NCBI GenBank assembly: GCA_964059195.1 | Contig: CAXKWD010000007.1 | Location: forward strand, 57,351,163-57,415,162 | Origin: Ectobius pallidus | Taxonomy: Eukaryota; Arthropoda; Insecta; Blattodea; Ectobiidae | Direction of reading: 5' to 3' | DNA: 64,000 nucleotides | Shown here: in pieces, positions 23,369 to 35,900 of the stretch | Layout: each line of letters opens with the position of its first letter | Position numbering within the stretch: position 1 is the stretch's first letter | Program-made: the position numbers and the translations under genes | The notes under the pieces: generated by a model | Told to the model about the DNA's origin: nothing | What the model saw: only the letters and a program-made list of their open reading frames with translations | The model's database searches: none

Positions 23369-23924
23369 GTATAGTCGGTAATTAACAAATTATGTACTTT
23401 AGTATAAAGTCAATTGGATAAAACTAAGATAAATTATATCGTTAAAGAAACATAAGAGTACCAGAAAAGTTGCTTGCAGAAGTAAAATAAATGCTGATCA
23501 TTTTTCTTCGTAGGGCTATTTGTTTCTAGGGATGCATTCTGTCATAAGTTATGCCATGGGTTGTAAATTGCAATACATTTTAATATTACTACCCTCTACG
23601 GAAATTTATTTATTTATTTCTAAAGTTTTTTGGACCAATATTACTATGATTTTAAAGTGCTTAAAGTAATTTATATCGTATATCGGGTGCAAGACAGATG
23701 CAATTAAAGCTACTGTTGCCTGCCGAGAAGAACGTTACTGATAAGAATGCATGACGTAATGCCAGAAGCATAACATAACTCCGGATGCGTTCCTATACTA
23801 TGCGTATTAGTCTTGAAAATATTGGTTGAGACGCTGTAGGCCTATATTTCCATTTGAATGCTAAATAACATTAGTTTTCAAGTCAAACATACTTGTTAAT
23901 TTTTTAAGTTAATATGAACGAATA
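23369..23924. other. Unrecognised sequence
   Basis: About 550 bp, AT-rich, with no gene or repeat identified. Confidence 0.4.
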
Positions 23925-24180
23925 GTCGGCCTCGGTGGCATAGAAGTAACATGCTCGTCTCTGAATCCGATGTTCAAACCCGGTCGAGTTCCATCTAAGT
24001 TTTTGGACTTAAAAATTCTGAACACAAATCGTAGGGATGTAGATGTCGGGTGCAGATTTACGTTAATGAACTCCAATCCTAAATTAGAGTCTATGGACTA
24101 AATTCCTCGACCCTTTCACGTAAAAGCTTAAGTTACTTATTTACCACATCGTGAAGGGACAATGGGCTCTGGGTTTTGTA
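23925..24180 (+). mobile_element. tRNA-derived SINE (older)
   Basis: Starts gtcggcctcggtggcatag (box A-like), with gttcaaacccgg (box B-like) ~45 bp later, then a non-tRNA body. The 3' end and TSD are not clear, so the right boundary is approximate. Confidence 0.6.
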
Positions 24181-24734
24181 TTTTATGGTTGCCGAATATG
24201 TCTGTTCTTAAATATTACCAAAGTGAAACGGAACATCTAGTTCCGTATGATATTTTCTGAACAACATAACACAACATATTTTTTAATAATAAAAATAGGA
24301 ATTTTTGCTTTTCATTGCAAACACGAAAGCATATCGCAAAATTGAAACAAGTACACTATTAACTTTTTCTTGCAGGAATGGGTGTTTCTTGTAATTTGCC
24401 AGTTTTTAAGAATAATTATGTAAATAATTTAAGTCTAAATTTATTAAGTTTAGATAATTACTTTTTCAATTAAATCCTTTCTTTATCATTATTATTATTA
24501 TTACATTTTCTGTATCAAATTTTAAAATATTGAAATTATTACTTTATCTTATAATTAATTTATCGTAAATTTTATAAATATTATTGGAATATTAACTCGT
24601 AAGTTTTCATTGTAATTTTACATGTCCTATAGTTACAGAATGTATTTATTAACTAATACCTTTCTAAGTTTGTAATGTTTGTAAGCTGAAGGATATATAG
24701 CCTACTGGACCCTACCATCAGGTTCGAATCCTAC
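24181..24734. other. AT-rich unrecognised sequence
   Basis: Strongly AT-rich with a short TTA run near 24487-24503. No gene seen. Confidence 0.4.
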
Positions 24735-24990
24735 GAACAGCAGCCAGAAGAGGTGGATGCAAAGAAACGAAAGATTTATGAACCCACTATAAATTTTTAC
24801 AAACAAAAATACAACCTTACGTCTGTCAGTGTGATGGGTTTAATGATAGGGGCCCGAGGAACCATCCCTCATATAATGACCATGTCTGCCAAAAATTTAG
24901 TCTTCCTAAACACATTCTGGAAGACATCGCTTTGACAGCATTGAAAGGATCTCTGGCCATATTTCGAATCCATGCATATGGACCATATAT
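24735..24990 (+). pseudogene. LINE reverse transcriptase C-terminal fragment
   Basis: The frame from ~24753 reads like the end of a non-LTR retrotransposon ORF2, with the phrase GLMIGARGTIP preceded by a KYNL segment. After a frame change near 24900 it continues as IALTALKGSLAIFR. That order is common at the C-terminus of arthropod LINE proteins. At least one frameshift breaks it and the rest of the ORF is absent. Confidence 0.55.
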
Positions 24991-25309
24991 TTAATTTATT
25001 TTGCTTGTGTTTGCTTGCATGTGTTTTCAAGTGAAACATTATTATGTTACATAGTTGGGTTCATTGGTTTAAGTTTATATTTGTTTATTTCCTTCTATAT
25101 TTCAATGTTTGGTACTCTTTGTCGTAAGGCAGCCTGTAAGTGTTACAGGAAGAATTGAAAATAATAAAATGTAAATAATTATTTCAGTGTATTGAATTTA
25201 ACCACCCCGAAAACAAGTTTTGCTTTTTCGGGTGGCGTTTATACTTTTGTAAATATTTTATATCTTAATTTGTATTAATACATTTATTTTTATATTATTA
25301 CTATTATTA
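24991..25309. other. LINE 3' tail or unrecognised sequence
   Basis: AT-rich, probably the 3' untranslated tail of the preceding LINE piece (AATAAA at 25162-25167). A hairpin-like pair ccaccccgaaaa / ttttcgggtgg lies at ~25202-25235. Confidence 0.4.
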
Positions 25310-25620
25310 TTATTGTTACTTATTGACTTACCCTCGTATTTTTCCCTGAGGAGATCAAAGCGACGACATTCTATGAACATAATATGGAAGACTGGCAATG
25401 GAGAAATGCATGTTGAACATTGTGTTCATCATCTTTGTTAATCAGGTAGGAGTGAGTCAATTTTTTATACCAATTCTCGGACGGGTAATGAGAACTTTAC
25501 GTCTATGGCTCAGGTCTTTAAAAAGCAAGCAGCAGTGGAAGATCCTATAATGGAATGCAGCTTGGTTTCTTGTCGTTGAGACCATTGTGTTTTCCATACT
25601 GAGTTGATTTTAGTACGGAT
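25310..25620 (-). pseudogene. LINE ORF2 C-terminal fragment (Jockey/R1-like)
   Basis: On the minus strand, split over frames with several stops, the sequence shows a W...W...KL motif (INSVWKTQW, then TKLHSI), a conserved Val/Arg-rich block, and a CSTC-like zinc-binding remnant. This is the usual order at the C-terminus of Jockey/R1-type reverse transcriptases. Decayed. It probably belongs to the same copy as the RNase H piece at 27430-27640, which lies upstream in the minus sense. Confidence 0.5.
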
Positions 25621-27429
25621 GTGTATATAAATGTTTGAGCCGATTGTACGAATATCTGAAGGTGATCATTCGTCCCGATATGGGCGGAACAGTGTTTTTC
25701 TAACAGCTGTCCCGGAATTTTATGTATCTTTGTCGGGACGCAAAATGTCATTTTTTATATAAAATATTTACAGATTTTGCCCCGATTTCATACAACTGTA
25801 GTTCTTCAGTTAGATAAAATGCTGTGATTATGTGATGATCACATTGTAGGATATACTTCCTATGACAAGAAATGTGGAAATTGTGTGACCCTCTCTCTTT
25901 GACGCCAAATAATGCGAAAAACGCCGTTCGCTATATTATTATCTTGTCAATCATTGTTACTTACTTATCTCATGGGTTTCCCTGGCTTCTGTTCAGTCGG
26001 TAGTCCTCTCTTCTCAGGGCTAGAATGGATTATGGGCGGCAGGATTGTGGCCACGGGAATCACTCACACGTGTAACTGATATATGTGTGTATTTTCACTA
26101 AATTTCACTTACACTATTCGTACAAAAACTTATGGTTGAGCTGAGGTAAGGCGTTTGGGACCCAACCTAATTAATTAAGAGGCGTGTCCCCACAATTTTC
26201 CTATCACCAAATTTAACACTTTTGAAGAATCCGACTTTTTATGTGTTGTTGACAATTCCCTAAACACTGATGTTATTTCTTTGGTTGGGCTGAGGTCCAA
26301 CCCGGATACTCCTACCATTAAACTTGGGTGACCTGTTCATTTTATGCACTCGTCTAAGAATTCGTCCTAGCGGTTAAGCGTATAGAATAGAAGTGATTCC
26401 CTGCTACAGCCGGGAAAACTCAGTTACCCTTATTATTTTTTTATATATCAGAATGACGTAATGGGATTTATTATAGCATCCAATCAGATTGCTGGGCTAA
26501 TTATTACGTAAGATTCCAAGCTCGTGATTTGTTATTTAAAACAAAGTGGGGGTGGTACAAGTAGTTACTATAAGCTCTTTTTACAATTAAAGGTATTGTA
26601 AAAACGCATGAGATAGGCGATTTCTTATTCTAATTAATAATATAGATGAAGTCTTTATAGGTCTACTCAACATAATTATCCTTGTCAACAACACTTCTTC
26701 TTCCACCCTAATACGAACCTTTTGACATATACAGCATCTCTCCAAACCTCAGCCTCTCCAAACCTCAGCCTTCCTCAGCCTCAAAGAATGTTTCCCATGT
26801 CATAAATTAAACCCACTTGCAACCTTTTAGTCTGGCTGACTCTATATATCCATTACATTTTCTTTTCATGTAAATTCCCATATAATATAATTTAATATAA
26901 TATAATATAATATAATATAATAATCTATTACCAATTGACTTAAAATGGTATCGGTCAATCCAGATCTGTATTACAACGAATTACACCCCAGCGCATATTA
27001 TGCACTTTTATATTTTATTATCATAAGACTATGGATTCTGAGAAATAAAGCACGTGATTCGGGCCCTTGGTCAATCCAGTAGACCTAATGATATCATTAC
27101 ATGTCCCGATTATGGTGGAAACAAGATAGCAGCACTCCGAAGCTTTGTAGCGACCTGAATTTCAGATGCTGGAAGATTATCCTTACAAAATGATAATTTT
27201 AGGCTCACATTTTAATGAAATAGAATTGTTTAAATCAATTAATACACTTAAAACGATATGTCCTTGTGCAATTTATTTGGATAAATACAAATTAGAGTTG
27301 CAGCACCTAGCGCAGGCAGACCGAACTACAACAAACACCCTCTACGCTCAACGAGATAAGGATCTTTTTATGAATTTTTTCTGCTTTCTTCCCGATAGCA
27401 GTTCGTCGGTGGTATTACAGGTAAGCTAT
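25621..27429. other. Unrecognised sequence between LINE pieces
   Basis: About 1.8 kb without a supported gene. It includes an AATAT-type microsatellite (26880-26920) and a weak tRNA-like stretch near 26366. Some may be LINE sequence too decayed to read. Confidence 0.4.
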
Positions 27430-27640
27430 CTGGAAGTCTCATATTGAGAGGTTTTGTCGGGAGGTGGTAATAGAGGCCCTTAGGACAGAAGATTTGGATA
27501 GCTTGTCTGCTCTCTCATTGCCAGGTATCTGTAGATGGGAAGGAATCCAACAACAAAAAACTTGTTTTCCTTGCCCTATACCCTGGTTATGTTATATTTG
27601 TATATTCTGCATAAGTGAAAAGAGTGTGAATGACTGATGA
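27430..27640 (-). pseudogene. LINE RNase H fragment
   Basis: The minus strand reads WIPSHLQIPGNERADKLSK, which matches the WxPSHxGIxGNExAD signature of the RNase H domain in Jockey/I-clade LINEs. A stop follows within ~15 codons. It fits the C-terminal piece at 25310-25620 in orientation and order. Confidence 0.65.
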
Positions 27641-29208
27641 TTTGAATCTCTTATGTACGAAAAGGCTTGTTTTATAACGAACGGTTCACGGGAAAATGTG
27701 GAAAAACAGTCGGGAAGTCTCTCAGACTAAACTTGACTTCGGAGGATTGTTCCCCATCCTACCCCTTGGGGCCATCACGATCAGAATATATTTCTGACAA
27801 CAGTTATATTTGTCTGTCCTTTTATGTAGGATTAATTTTTGGTCTCTTAAGACTCCACGGAGGACCCTCTTGAAGTCCTATAGTCATCATTTTGGGAAAA
27901 TTGGTATCAAGTTTCTTTAAGTAATGATTAGGTCTATCGTAGAATGGCGTGCCAACGTCAGTTGTCACTTATTTCTTGTGCTTTTATAATATATTCCTGT
28001 CACCGCGGAAATGGCAGTTTCCTTTTCTGAAAGCACTTTATGCTTCACTTAAGCGCCACCTGGTGGCGAGTTATGAGGGGTCTTTTGAAGATTGGGTGCT
28101 AAAAGTAGAAAACTTCTGGAAACCGCATGGATGGCAACGAAGTCGAAGCTAACATCATCAAATATATATGCAAGAAGGGGACGTATCGTTCAAGATGGCT
28201 GCCATTAATCAGGCCTTAAGAAATTAAATGATTCTAGTTGTCTTTTTCAATCTTCAGGAGGCAGAAAGGCACTTTACATATTATATGAAAATATTTGTTA
28301 AAGATGTTTTGGTAGCATAAAAACGCTATATCTCATGAAAATTTAATACTGACAAAATCTGCTAGTTCACGCTAATAGTTAGTTAGTTGTCTCCTTTCGC
28401 ATTTATTTGTTTAATCTTAACAGTTCTTAGGTTTTGTTATTAGCTATTTTTTATTGCTTGCCTAAGTTATTTTCATTTAGTTGCTTCAAATAGATGTTGT
28501 CTATTAAGATATTAGTTTTAAACTAAGTTCAGTATTGGTGTTTCTTGTTATAAAAATGTTTTCTGTTACCTTTATACAGATTTGTTTGAATCAGTTTTCT
28601 GTCGTAACATGAATTTATTTTATCAGTGTTCATGGAATTCCGTATGATACTACATGCGTGCTTAAGTTATCAAAGTGAATTCTACAGGATATACCACGTC
28701 CTACATTAGGCCTATAAAGTACGCTCCGCTTCAGTACTTCGAAGTTGAAAAATATACCATTCTCACCTTTAGTCTTACGGTAACAAATACGCTCCTGGTT
28801 AATATTTTAAAGTTATAAGTAACCGGAGACTGCAATTATTTTCGCCATTACAATTTTTTACATATAATATTTTTACGCCCCCTGCATTAGGGATAAATTT
28901 TCTATTCATTACTTTTATATACGGTATGTACCTAAATTTAATACGAATCATTATTCATTAAATTATATTAACAATTTCTGCCCCTTTTTAAGACATTTTA
29001 AAGAATTATAGGGCAATTGGATATTTGAAATTAGTAAATGTTGTATTTTCCTAATTAAATTATTATAGTATGGTGTAATGGCTAGCAATTTTACGAAATA
29101 TTACCATTGTTTTCTCCCCATCTCTCGTCCTTTGGAATCTACGGCCTCTAAAAGAAAAATTTTGTCTACTCACCTCGATACTTTGCAGGTTACCTTAGGG
29201 GTGTGGGT
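27641..29208. other. Unrecognised sequence up to the provirus
   Basis: About 1.6 kb without a supported gene. A palindrome cgccacctggtggcg is present at ~28054-28068. The last 170 bp may belong to the older gypsy-like element that continues at 40175. Confidence 0.4.
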
Positions 29209-29212
29209 AACC

Positions 29213-30288
29213 TGTCATGTCGCGGGTAAAGGAAGGGAAGTGGCCGGGCGAAACCCTAACTTATACCTTGGAAATGACGTAACACCCCTTTTCTAACATA
29301 AACAATATTTATTTAAGAGAACTAGCCAATATAACAAATTAATAAAACAAATAAGTAAAGCACAAATGAAACAAGTTTCTTCTATCTCCATTATAGTTAA
29401 CTTATACCTGAGTTGATTATTATTAAGATATGTTACTTCTAGGTTACATTTGAATAACGATACATACACATATTTATTTACAATAATTATAATATTGGAA
29501 ACTGTTTACTGTTCTTTTCTGAATATAAACGTTCCTACACATGGATGGATTATATGCATAAATAATACAATTGAAATCAGTTTAGTATTCTTGTCTGAAT
29601 CTAAATGATTTCATAAAATTAAATAAACTTTAATGAATGACAATAAACTACTTCGTGTAAGCAAGTCTCAAGAAAATATTACAGAAGTCTACTTACATAA
29701 AAGAATTAAGCCCAGCCGTTCCATATCGTAGCCTGCTCAAATAATATTTATGCGAGTTCTGCAATAGGAGTCTTCTTCGTCCACCGGGGATAACTCGTAC
29801 AGTAAGTATCGCCTATGAAGATGTACTAATTGATATCCTGATCATTGGAACGGCTGGCTGAGTTTATATACCGGTACTTGCTTACACCCACGGAGAATGG
29901 AGGGAGACAGGAAACTCATCCTTTTACCTTTTATGAACATCAATCAGCATAATAAATACTACAATATGCATTACACTAGGATCGAACTCAAGACAGGCTG
30001 ATGCAACATCCTGTATCTCTTGAGTCACGTATGACACTATTTTCACAGGAAGATTTGTGGTCAGTTACATCCTGTGAAGTTCCCAAGATGTACATTTTAA
30101 TATTTCAGATGACCACAAAATCCTGTCGGTCTTTTCCTTTGTTGCAACATACTAGAGATGAGTAAGTGTCATATAATCATAACTAATATAATCAATAAAT
30201 TTGCAATATTCGATAATATATCGATAATATATCAAGTAACCAAAACAATAAATGGTAAAATAATCAGATGGCTGTCTGGGCCATCACA
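29213..30288 (-). repeat. 3' LTR of the provirus
   Basis: In the sense orientation it starts tgtgatggccc and ends cgacatgaca (canonical TG...CA). Compared with the 5' LTR it has an extra 6 bp (near 29870) and an extra 11 bp in an ataatatatcg repeat (near 30225). Its inner edge lies 125 bp upstream of the antisense start codon at 30414, so an antisense promoter here is plausible. Confidence 0.95.
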
Positions 30289-30301
30289 CCCCTCCCACCT
30301 T
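30289..30301 (-). promoter_or_regulatory. Polypurine tract
   Basis: The minus strand reads aaggtgggagggg directly before the LTR start tgtgatgg, the normal plus-strand primer for a retrovirus-like element. Confidence 0.9.
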
Positions 30302-30413
30302 AAATGAAAATGTCGTCTGAAAGACTGACCGTTTTCAAGAGGCAGGTGTGGTAAACCACTTCCCATATTCTCTAGTATATTATAGCAAAGTTCAGCTTAA
30401 CTAATTTTACTAC

Positions 30414-30656
30414 ATGAACATGGCTAGTGCAATAGTGTACGACAGTGACGCGACTGTAAGCGCCGGTGAGGAGGAGGGCGAAGTCCCCCCAGCGTCGCCT
30501 GCTGTTTCACCACCACCAGCGTCGCCTTCACTATCTGCTTCACCACCACCAGCTTCGCCGCCACCCCAATCTCCGTCACCGCCACCCCCGTCTCCGGCCT
30601 CTTCTGACGAGGGGGTAGCTGGGCGTAGAGAGTTTGAACTCTTTCTCCATCCTGAG
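30414..30656 (+). CDS. Exon 1 of a putative spliced antisense gene of the provirus
   Basis: Plus strand, opposite to gag-pol-env. Opens with ATG (30414, second in-frame ATG at 30420) and encodes 81 residues: a short acidic N-terminus (YDSD, EEEGE), a long Pro/Ser/Ala tract with repeated PPPASP-type units, and a charged end. It closes at a perfect splice donor (GAG|GTAAGT, GT at 30657-30658) in phase 0. The exon is clearly more GC-rich than the surrounding provirus. It lies between env's stop and the 3' LTR, so no retroviral frame is overprinted. The opposite strand is also open (30410-30673, Gly-rich), which is expected across a Pro/Ser tract; I prefer the plus strand because of the donor and the matching exon 2. 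Transcription is not shown. Confidence 0.55.
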
Positions 30657-30743
30657 GTAAGTGTAATGTGCATATCTTTTTTACTGTAATAACATTAAAA
30701 AAACATAGTTATTCTATGTGGAACAGAATCAGAATTCCCACTG

Positions 30744-32806
30744 TCAATGCTTAGCATATAACACTTTATCCGGGTTAGTCTCAACTATTGATGCTACTTG
30801 GAATGAACGTGTCCTTTCGTCCATCCGATGTTCAATCTCCTCTTCTTTAGCCATTAACTCGATGTCTTCTAGGACTGGTGGGGGTGTTCGGTGTTTCTTC
30901 TTCTGACTGCACCGCGCTGATTGTGGTACCTTTTCCTTGTGTCTCCATAATTTATAAATTCTCCGTGCTTCCAGTAACCTAGTCTTAAACACACAACTTA
31001 ATACAATAATTATTATTAATATTATTGACACACCACTTAATGACATGGGTAAAATGTGATTATCATTTAGTTCCGGCTGGCTTTGTAGTCGATCCAAGGA
31101 TCGATGTAGCTTGGTGACGTCAATCCTAGGGCGTGTTCCTGCTAAGTCCATATTAGTTGCAGTTTCTATTCCCGGATCTCCTTTTCCATCTTCCCAATTA
31201 ATATGAAACATCTCTATCTCTAGTTGTGTGAGCATAGCATTAATTTTAGGTATAACTATGGCAGGTGTCCTCAGTTCATATATAGATCGGCCTATTGAGT
31301 GAGGTAGTAGCTGGAATGTACCCCCGTAAATAAAGCAGTTATTAGTGTTATTGAATAATCCCGTGCCGTTTAACAGCACAGTTTCTGTCACGAATTTATC
31401 ACCCGGTGGACTCCCATTTTGGCATTTCTTTGTAACTGCCAGGGGTGCACTTAGGCTGTATATCCAGTAGTCACTCAGTTGGGACCTGATCCATATAGGC
31501 GGAAACTGTGGACTTTCTATGACTCTTTGGCAGGTTTGCTGTACTTGTTTAGTTTTACCTAAATATAAATTAATTAAACAATTATTGGCTCTTGTATCAT
31601 ACAAAACATAATCAGCTGGACATATTGTGAATACGCCTTTTTTACAAACATTCAAATCATCTTCAGTTAAAACTGTAAACATCTGTACATTTTCTGAGAC
31701 TGCTAAATAAGTTGATTTTGGAATATTTATAGATACAAACTGATTAAGTTCAGGTTCAAAATAAGGCAATGAGTAAGCTTTATAAACTTCAAAATATCGA
31801 TCACTACCTTTTAAAGGAATTTCAATATATAATCTAATTGTTTCCTGAAAAGCCGCTGCATGGACATCCGCTAACTGGTAATATAAATAGGATGACTCTG
31901 CTGTCGGTGGCGTTATCATAGATGTTCCTTCCGGCAAGTTTAAAGAGATTTCTGTTAAAATTTTAGTAAAATTATGTGGAGGTAGTAATGTTGTAGATAG
32001 TTTGCCTATTGACGTCATGTCAAGGCTTTCTTGTAGCTGCATCAGTTGGGCTTTCATATGGAGAATAGTTAGTTCTATTTCCCTAGTTTGGGTTGCGAAT
32101 AAAAACCATTTTCTTTGCTTAATAGCTTCAGTTCTAATCGTGTCTCTTAACACGTTGCCTAAATCTTTAGCCATTTTCACTATAAGGATAGAATTCTGAC
32201 TAACACGTTTATCTAATTGTTTAATATATGTAATCTGTTGGTCTGTGGTGTGTACCATATTAGTAGCAATACCATTTAAATCTTTTATGACACTGTTAAT
32301 TCGATTTAGATCTCGGGAGTCGAGATTACCAAAAAGATAGTTTAACGTGTACCCCACTCCATCAAATAAACCTCTTTTCCCCCTGGGGTTTTTCATAGAG
32401 TTTGGAATCAATGCCTTAAAAGCGGTAACATCTGTTTCCATTTCGGCTGTTAAATTTCTTAGTCTATTTAATTCTCCCATGTATATGACATTATCTGCCA
32501 CGTCGCGCTGTACAAAATTTACAAAATTTCTATAGCCTGAATATAATTCATCGAGTGCTGTATTTAAACCTTAAATCAAATTATCATAATCATTTAAATG
32601 AATGACCACAATGACGGTCCATTTATCACCGGTTAATAATATATCTCTATCCTTTAAAAACACCATCCCTTTATCCAGGGTTACTGCTTCCATTTGGTTA
32701 TGGCGAATCATCCCCAATAAACCTGTAACACACGTGAAGAACGAGGAATTACTTCGTCGTTCCCCAGAAAATATTCCTACACGGTAGTCTATACAACCAC
32801 CACTTT
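30744..32806 (-). pseudogene. env: Envelope glycoprotein, baculovirus F-like, one internal stop
   Basis: Open from just after an in-frame stop (TAA on the minus strand, plus 32571-32573) to a TGA at 30744-30746. The same frame continues upstream of the stop to about 32806, so the N-terminus is cut off by one nonsense codon. A furin-like site RGKR precedes a hydrophobic fusion-peptide-like start GLFDG ~40 residues from 32501. Near the C-terminus a membrane anchor (~residues 485-507, Ile/Leu/Val-rich) precedes an ~80-residue cytoplasmic tail. N-glycosylation sequons and paired cysteines are present. This matches the insect errantivirus Env / baculovirus F fusion family. Env is normally made from a spliced RNA; I did not identify that splice. 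Confidence 0.85.
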
Positions 32807-32911
32807 ATTTCTTCTTATTCTGACCTAGTTCGTGGGCGTAATTCATATCTTCTTAAACCTAAGTCATTATTTCTAACTATATCTACATTATCATCCATAT
32901 TTACAGGATTT

Positions 32912-35900
32912 CTATTTACACTTTCTCTTTCCGCTCGGGATAACCTCGGGTAATGTTCCTGCCCGTGCTCTGTACGGAGGTACCCATTCATCTCCGGATT
33001 CTACTTCTATCGACTCGTGTGACATATCTACGGTTTCGTCTACTGGTTCCTGTTCCCTACATGTGAACGGCTTTGAATATAACATTTCATCTCCTTCCGG
33101 TTCCTCTAAAATAGTTTCTAACTGCGATCGTTCTTGCTCAACTTGCTCGGTAGACGTTTTACTACCTGTTTCCGGTAAATGATGTGTATCTGTCGGCATA
33201 GGCACTTTACATTCTTTCAATCTATTCACATGTATACAACTAGACTTCCATCGTCCCTCTTTATCCTATAAGTTACATCGGAGGTCCTATCTATTATTTG
33301 TGACGGGCCTTGCCACGCATAGGCAAATTTCCTTCCTGCCCCTCTTTTAGCTATGGGGTTATATACATATACATAGTCACCAACTTTGAACTCTCTTAGC
33401 CGTTTTCCTCTATCAAAGTACCTCTTTGATGTTTCTTGCCCTTGTTTGTTAGCTGTTTTTACTGACTCATAGGCAGTTTTCAATCTATCGGCTAATACTC
33501 GAATGTGACTATCATAATCTGTCATTTCTTCCCGATTTTCACTCGCTATTTGCCCCTCATCCTCAATCGGCAGCCTCATTTCTCGTCCGAAGACTAAATA
33601 ATGCGGGCTATACCCTGTTACTGAATGCGGAGTACTTCTATATGCCATTACAGCATACGGTACGTACTCGTCCCAACGTTTTGCATCTTTACCTACAAAA
33701 TGGGATATCATGTCCGCGAGTGTTTTATGAAACCGCTCACAGATACCATTGCTCTGCGGATGATAGGCAGTGGTTTGCAATTTATTTACTTTCAGTAACT
33801 TACACACTTGCTGAATGAGGTTGGACAAAAACTGCGCGCCCTGATCTGAACGTAAAGCCTTTGGGGCTCCGTGCTGTAGCACAATTTTTGAAACAAATTC
33901 TTGCGCCACTATCTCTGCACTTTGATTCGGGACCGGTATCGCAAAGCAATATCGTGTGAAATGATCCACAAATGTCAATACATAACGATTCCCTGCCTCC
34001 GTTGTAGGCAACGCACCTACAAAATCTGTAGATAGAATTTCCAAAAATTCCGAGGCTTGCGGTGGTTCCGCTAGCGGTACGATTCCCGCAGTACCTGGTT
34101 TCCTGCGAGCGCATTTATCACAGGTGCTGATAAGTTTTCTACGTCCTTTCGCAATGTGCTCCACCAATATTTTCGTGCAATTCTAGCTACTGTTCTATGA
34201 ACACCTTGGTGTCCAGCGAATGGTGTAGAATGATAATAATGAAGTACCACTGGAATTAATTCTTGTGGAATTACAATCGCGTATCCGGATATGCTTGTCT
34301 TGCTTTGTTTATACAACAAACCGTCATTATCAACACGGAACTCCGGATGCTTTTTCTTTTTCCGCTGATAAGCTTGGCAGTCTGCATCTGTTTTCTGGGC
34401 TTGCAATATTGACTCATTACTCAAATTCTTTTCACAAAACGTCATAGCTACGTGACGGCTCAGGGCGTCTGCGTGGGTCAATTTCCGGCCCGCACGGTGC
34501 ACTACCGTAAAATCAAACTCGGCTAATCTTAAGCTCCATCTCACCAATCTGGAACTAGGATCTTTTAAATTCAACATCCACTTCAGGGCGGCGTGGTCCG
34601 TCACCAAAACAAAAGGATGTCCGTAAATATAACATCGAAATTGTTTGGTGGCAAAGATCACCGCTGCCAGTTCCTTTTCGGTCACGCTGTAATTTATTTC
34701 CGCTTTGTTTAATTGTCTGGAGCAATAAGCTATTGGTTTCTCCTGCCCATCAAACTCTTGTGCCAAAATTCCACCAATTGCGGTGTTTGATGCATCTGTG
34801 CAGACAATGAAATTTTTCGAGAAGTCTGGGTATGCTAACAACGGTTGTGTACTCAAAATTTCTTTTAGCATTTCAAATGCTTCTTGCTGCGCCATTCCCC
34901 ATTCGAATTTGGTTTCTTTTCTGGTTAAAGCTGTTAAAGGCTGTGCTATTTCACCAAAATTCGGGACATGCCTTCTATAATAAGAAGCTAGCCCTACGAA
35001 AGAGCGTATGTCTCGAATATTGGCTGGTACTGGATACTCTCTAATGGCTTTAACTTTATTTGGGTCCGGTTTTATGCCTTCACTAGTGACAATGTGACCC
35101 AAATACTCTACCTGATCTACAGCAAACTGGCATTTTTCCGGTTGAATTTTAAAGTTAGCCCCCTCCAATCTTTGGAATATACGCTCTAATTTCTCAGCAT
35201 GGGAGCGCATATCCGGTGCAAAGACAATAATTTCATCAAGGTAGGCAAGGACGTCTATTCCTTTCAGTCCCAATAAAATAGAGTCCATACAACGCGAATA
35301 CGTCGCTGGGGCGTTGCATAGGCCATAACAAAGTTTATTATAATGAAAATGCCCTTGGGGGGTGCTGAACGCTGTCTTTTCCCTGTCCTTTTCGGCTATC
35401 TCAATTTGCCAATATCCACTCGCCATATCCAGTACTGAAAAAACTTTACTTTGTCCTAAAGAATCTAAAATATCTGTTATATTAGGTATCTGGTATGCGT
35501 CTTTCTTTGTCTGTAAGTTCAAATTACGAAGGTCCACGGACATGCGCCATTTAGGTTTCCCATCCCGATACTTTTTGGGTACTAAGATGATGGGACTATT
35601 ATATTCAGATAAACTTTCTGAAATGATCCCCTTACGTAACATATCGTTAATTTGCTCTTCTACTACTGGTTTTAACGCATGCGGGATTCGATACGGGGCC
35701 TTTCTAAACGGCTTCGCATCGTCTGTGTCTATTTCATGTTTAATTTTACTAGTACAACCTATATCCGTACTGCCTTCCTTATAAAACAAATGCTGATACT
35801 TCTGTAGTACGCTAGAGATTATTTCCTTATCTGCTTGGTTCAAATGAATGAGTTTCTGTGTTACATATTCATTAAATGTTTCAGAGCTGTCTTCTTGCTC

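Noticed and set aside
28054..28068. CTCF-like site in a palindrome
   Set aside because: One core mismatch and no supporting context; chance occurrence is likely.
30410..30673. Minus-strand Gly-rich ORF in the sense orientation of the provirus
   Set aside because: It mirrors the Pro/Ser-rich plus-strand exon. The plus strand has the ATG, a perfect donor and an in-phase partner exon, so I kept that strand.
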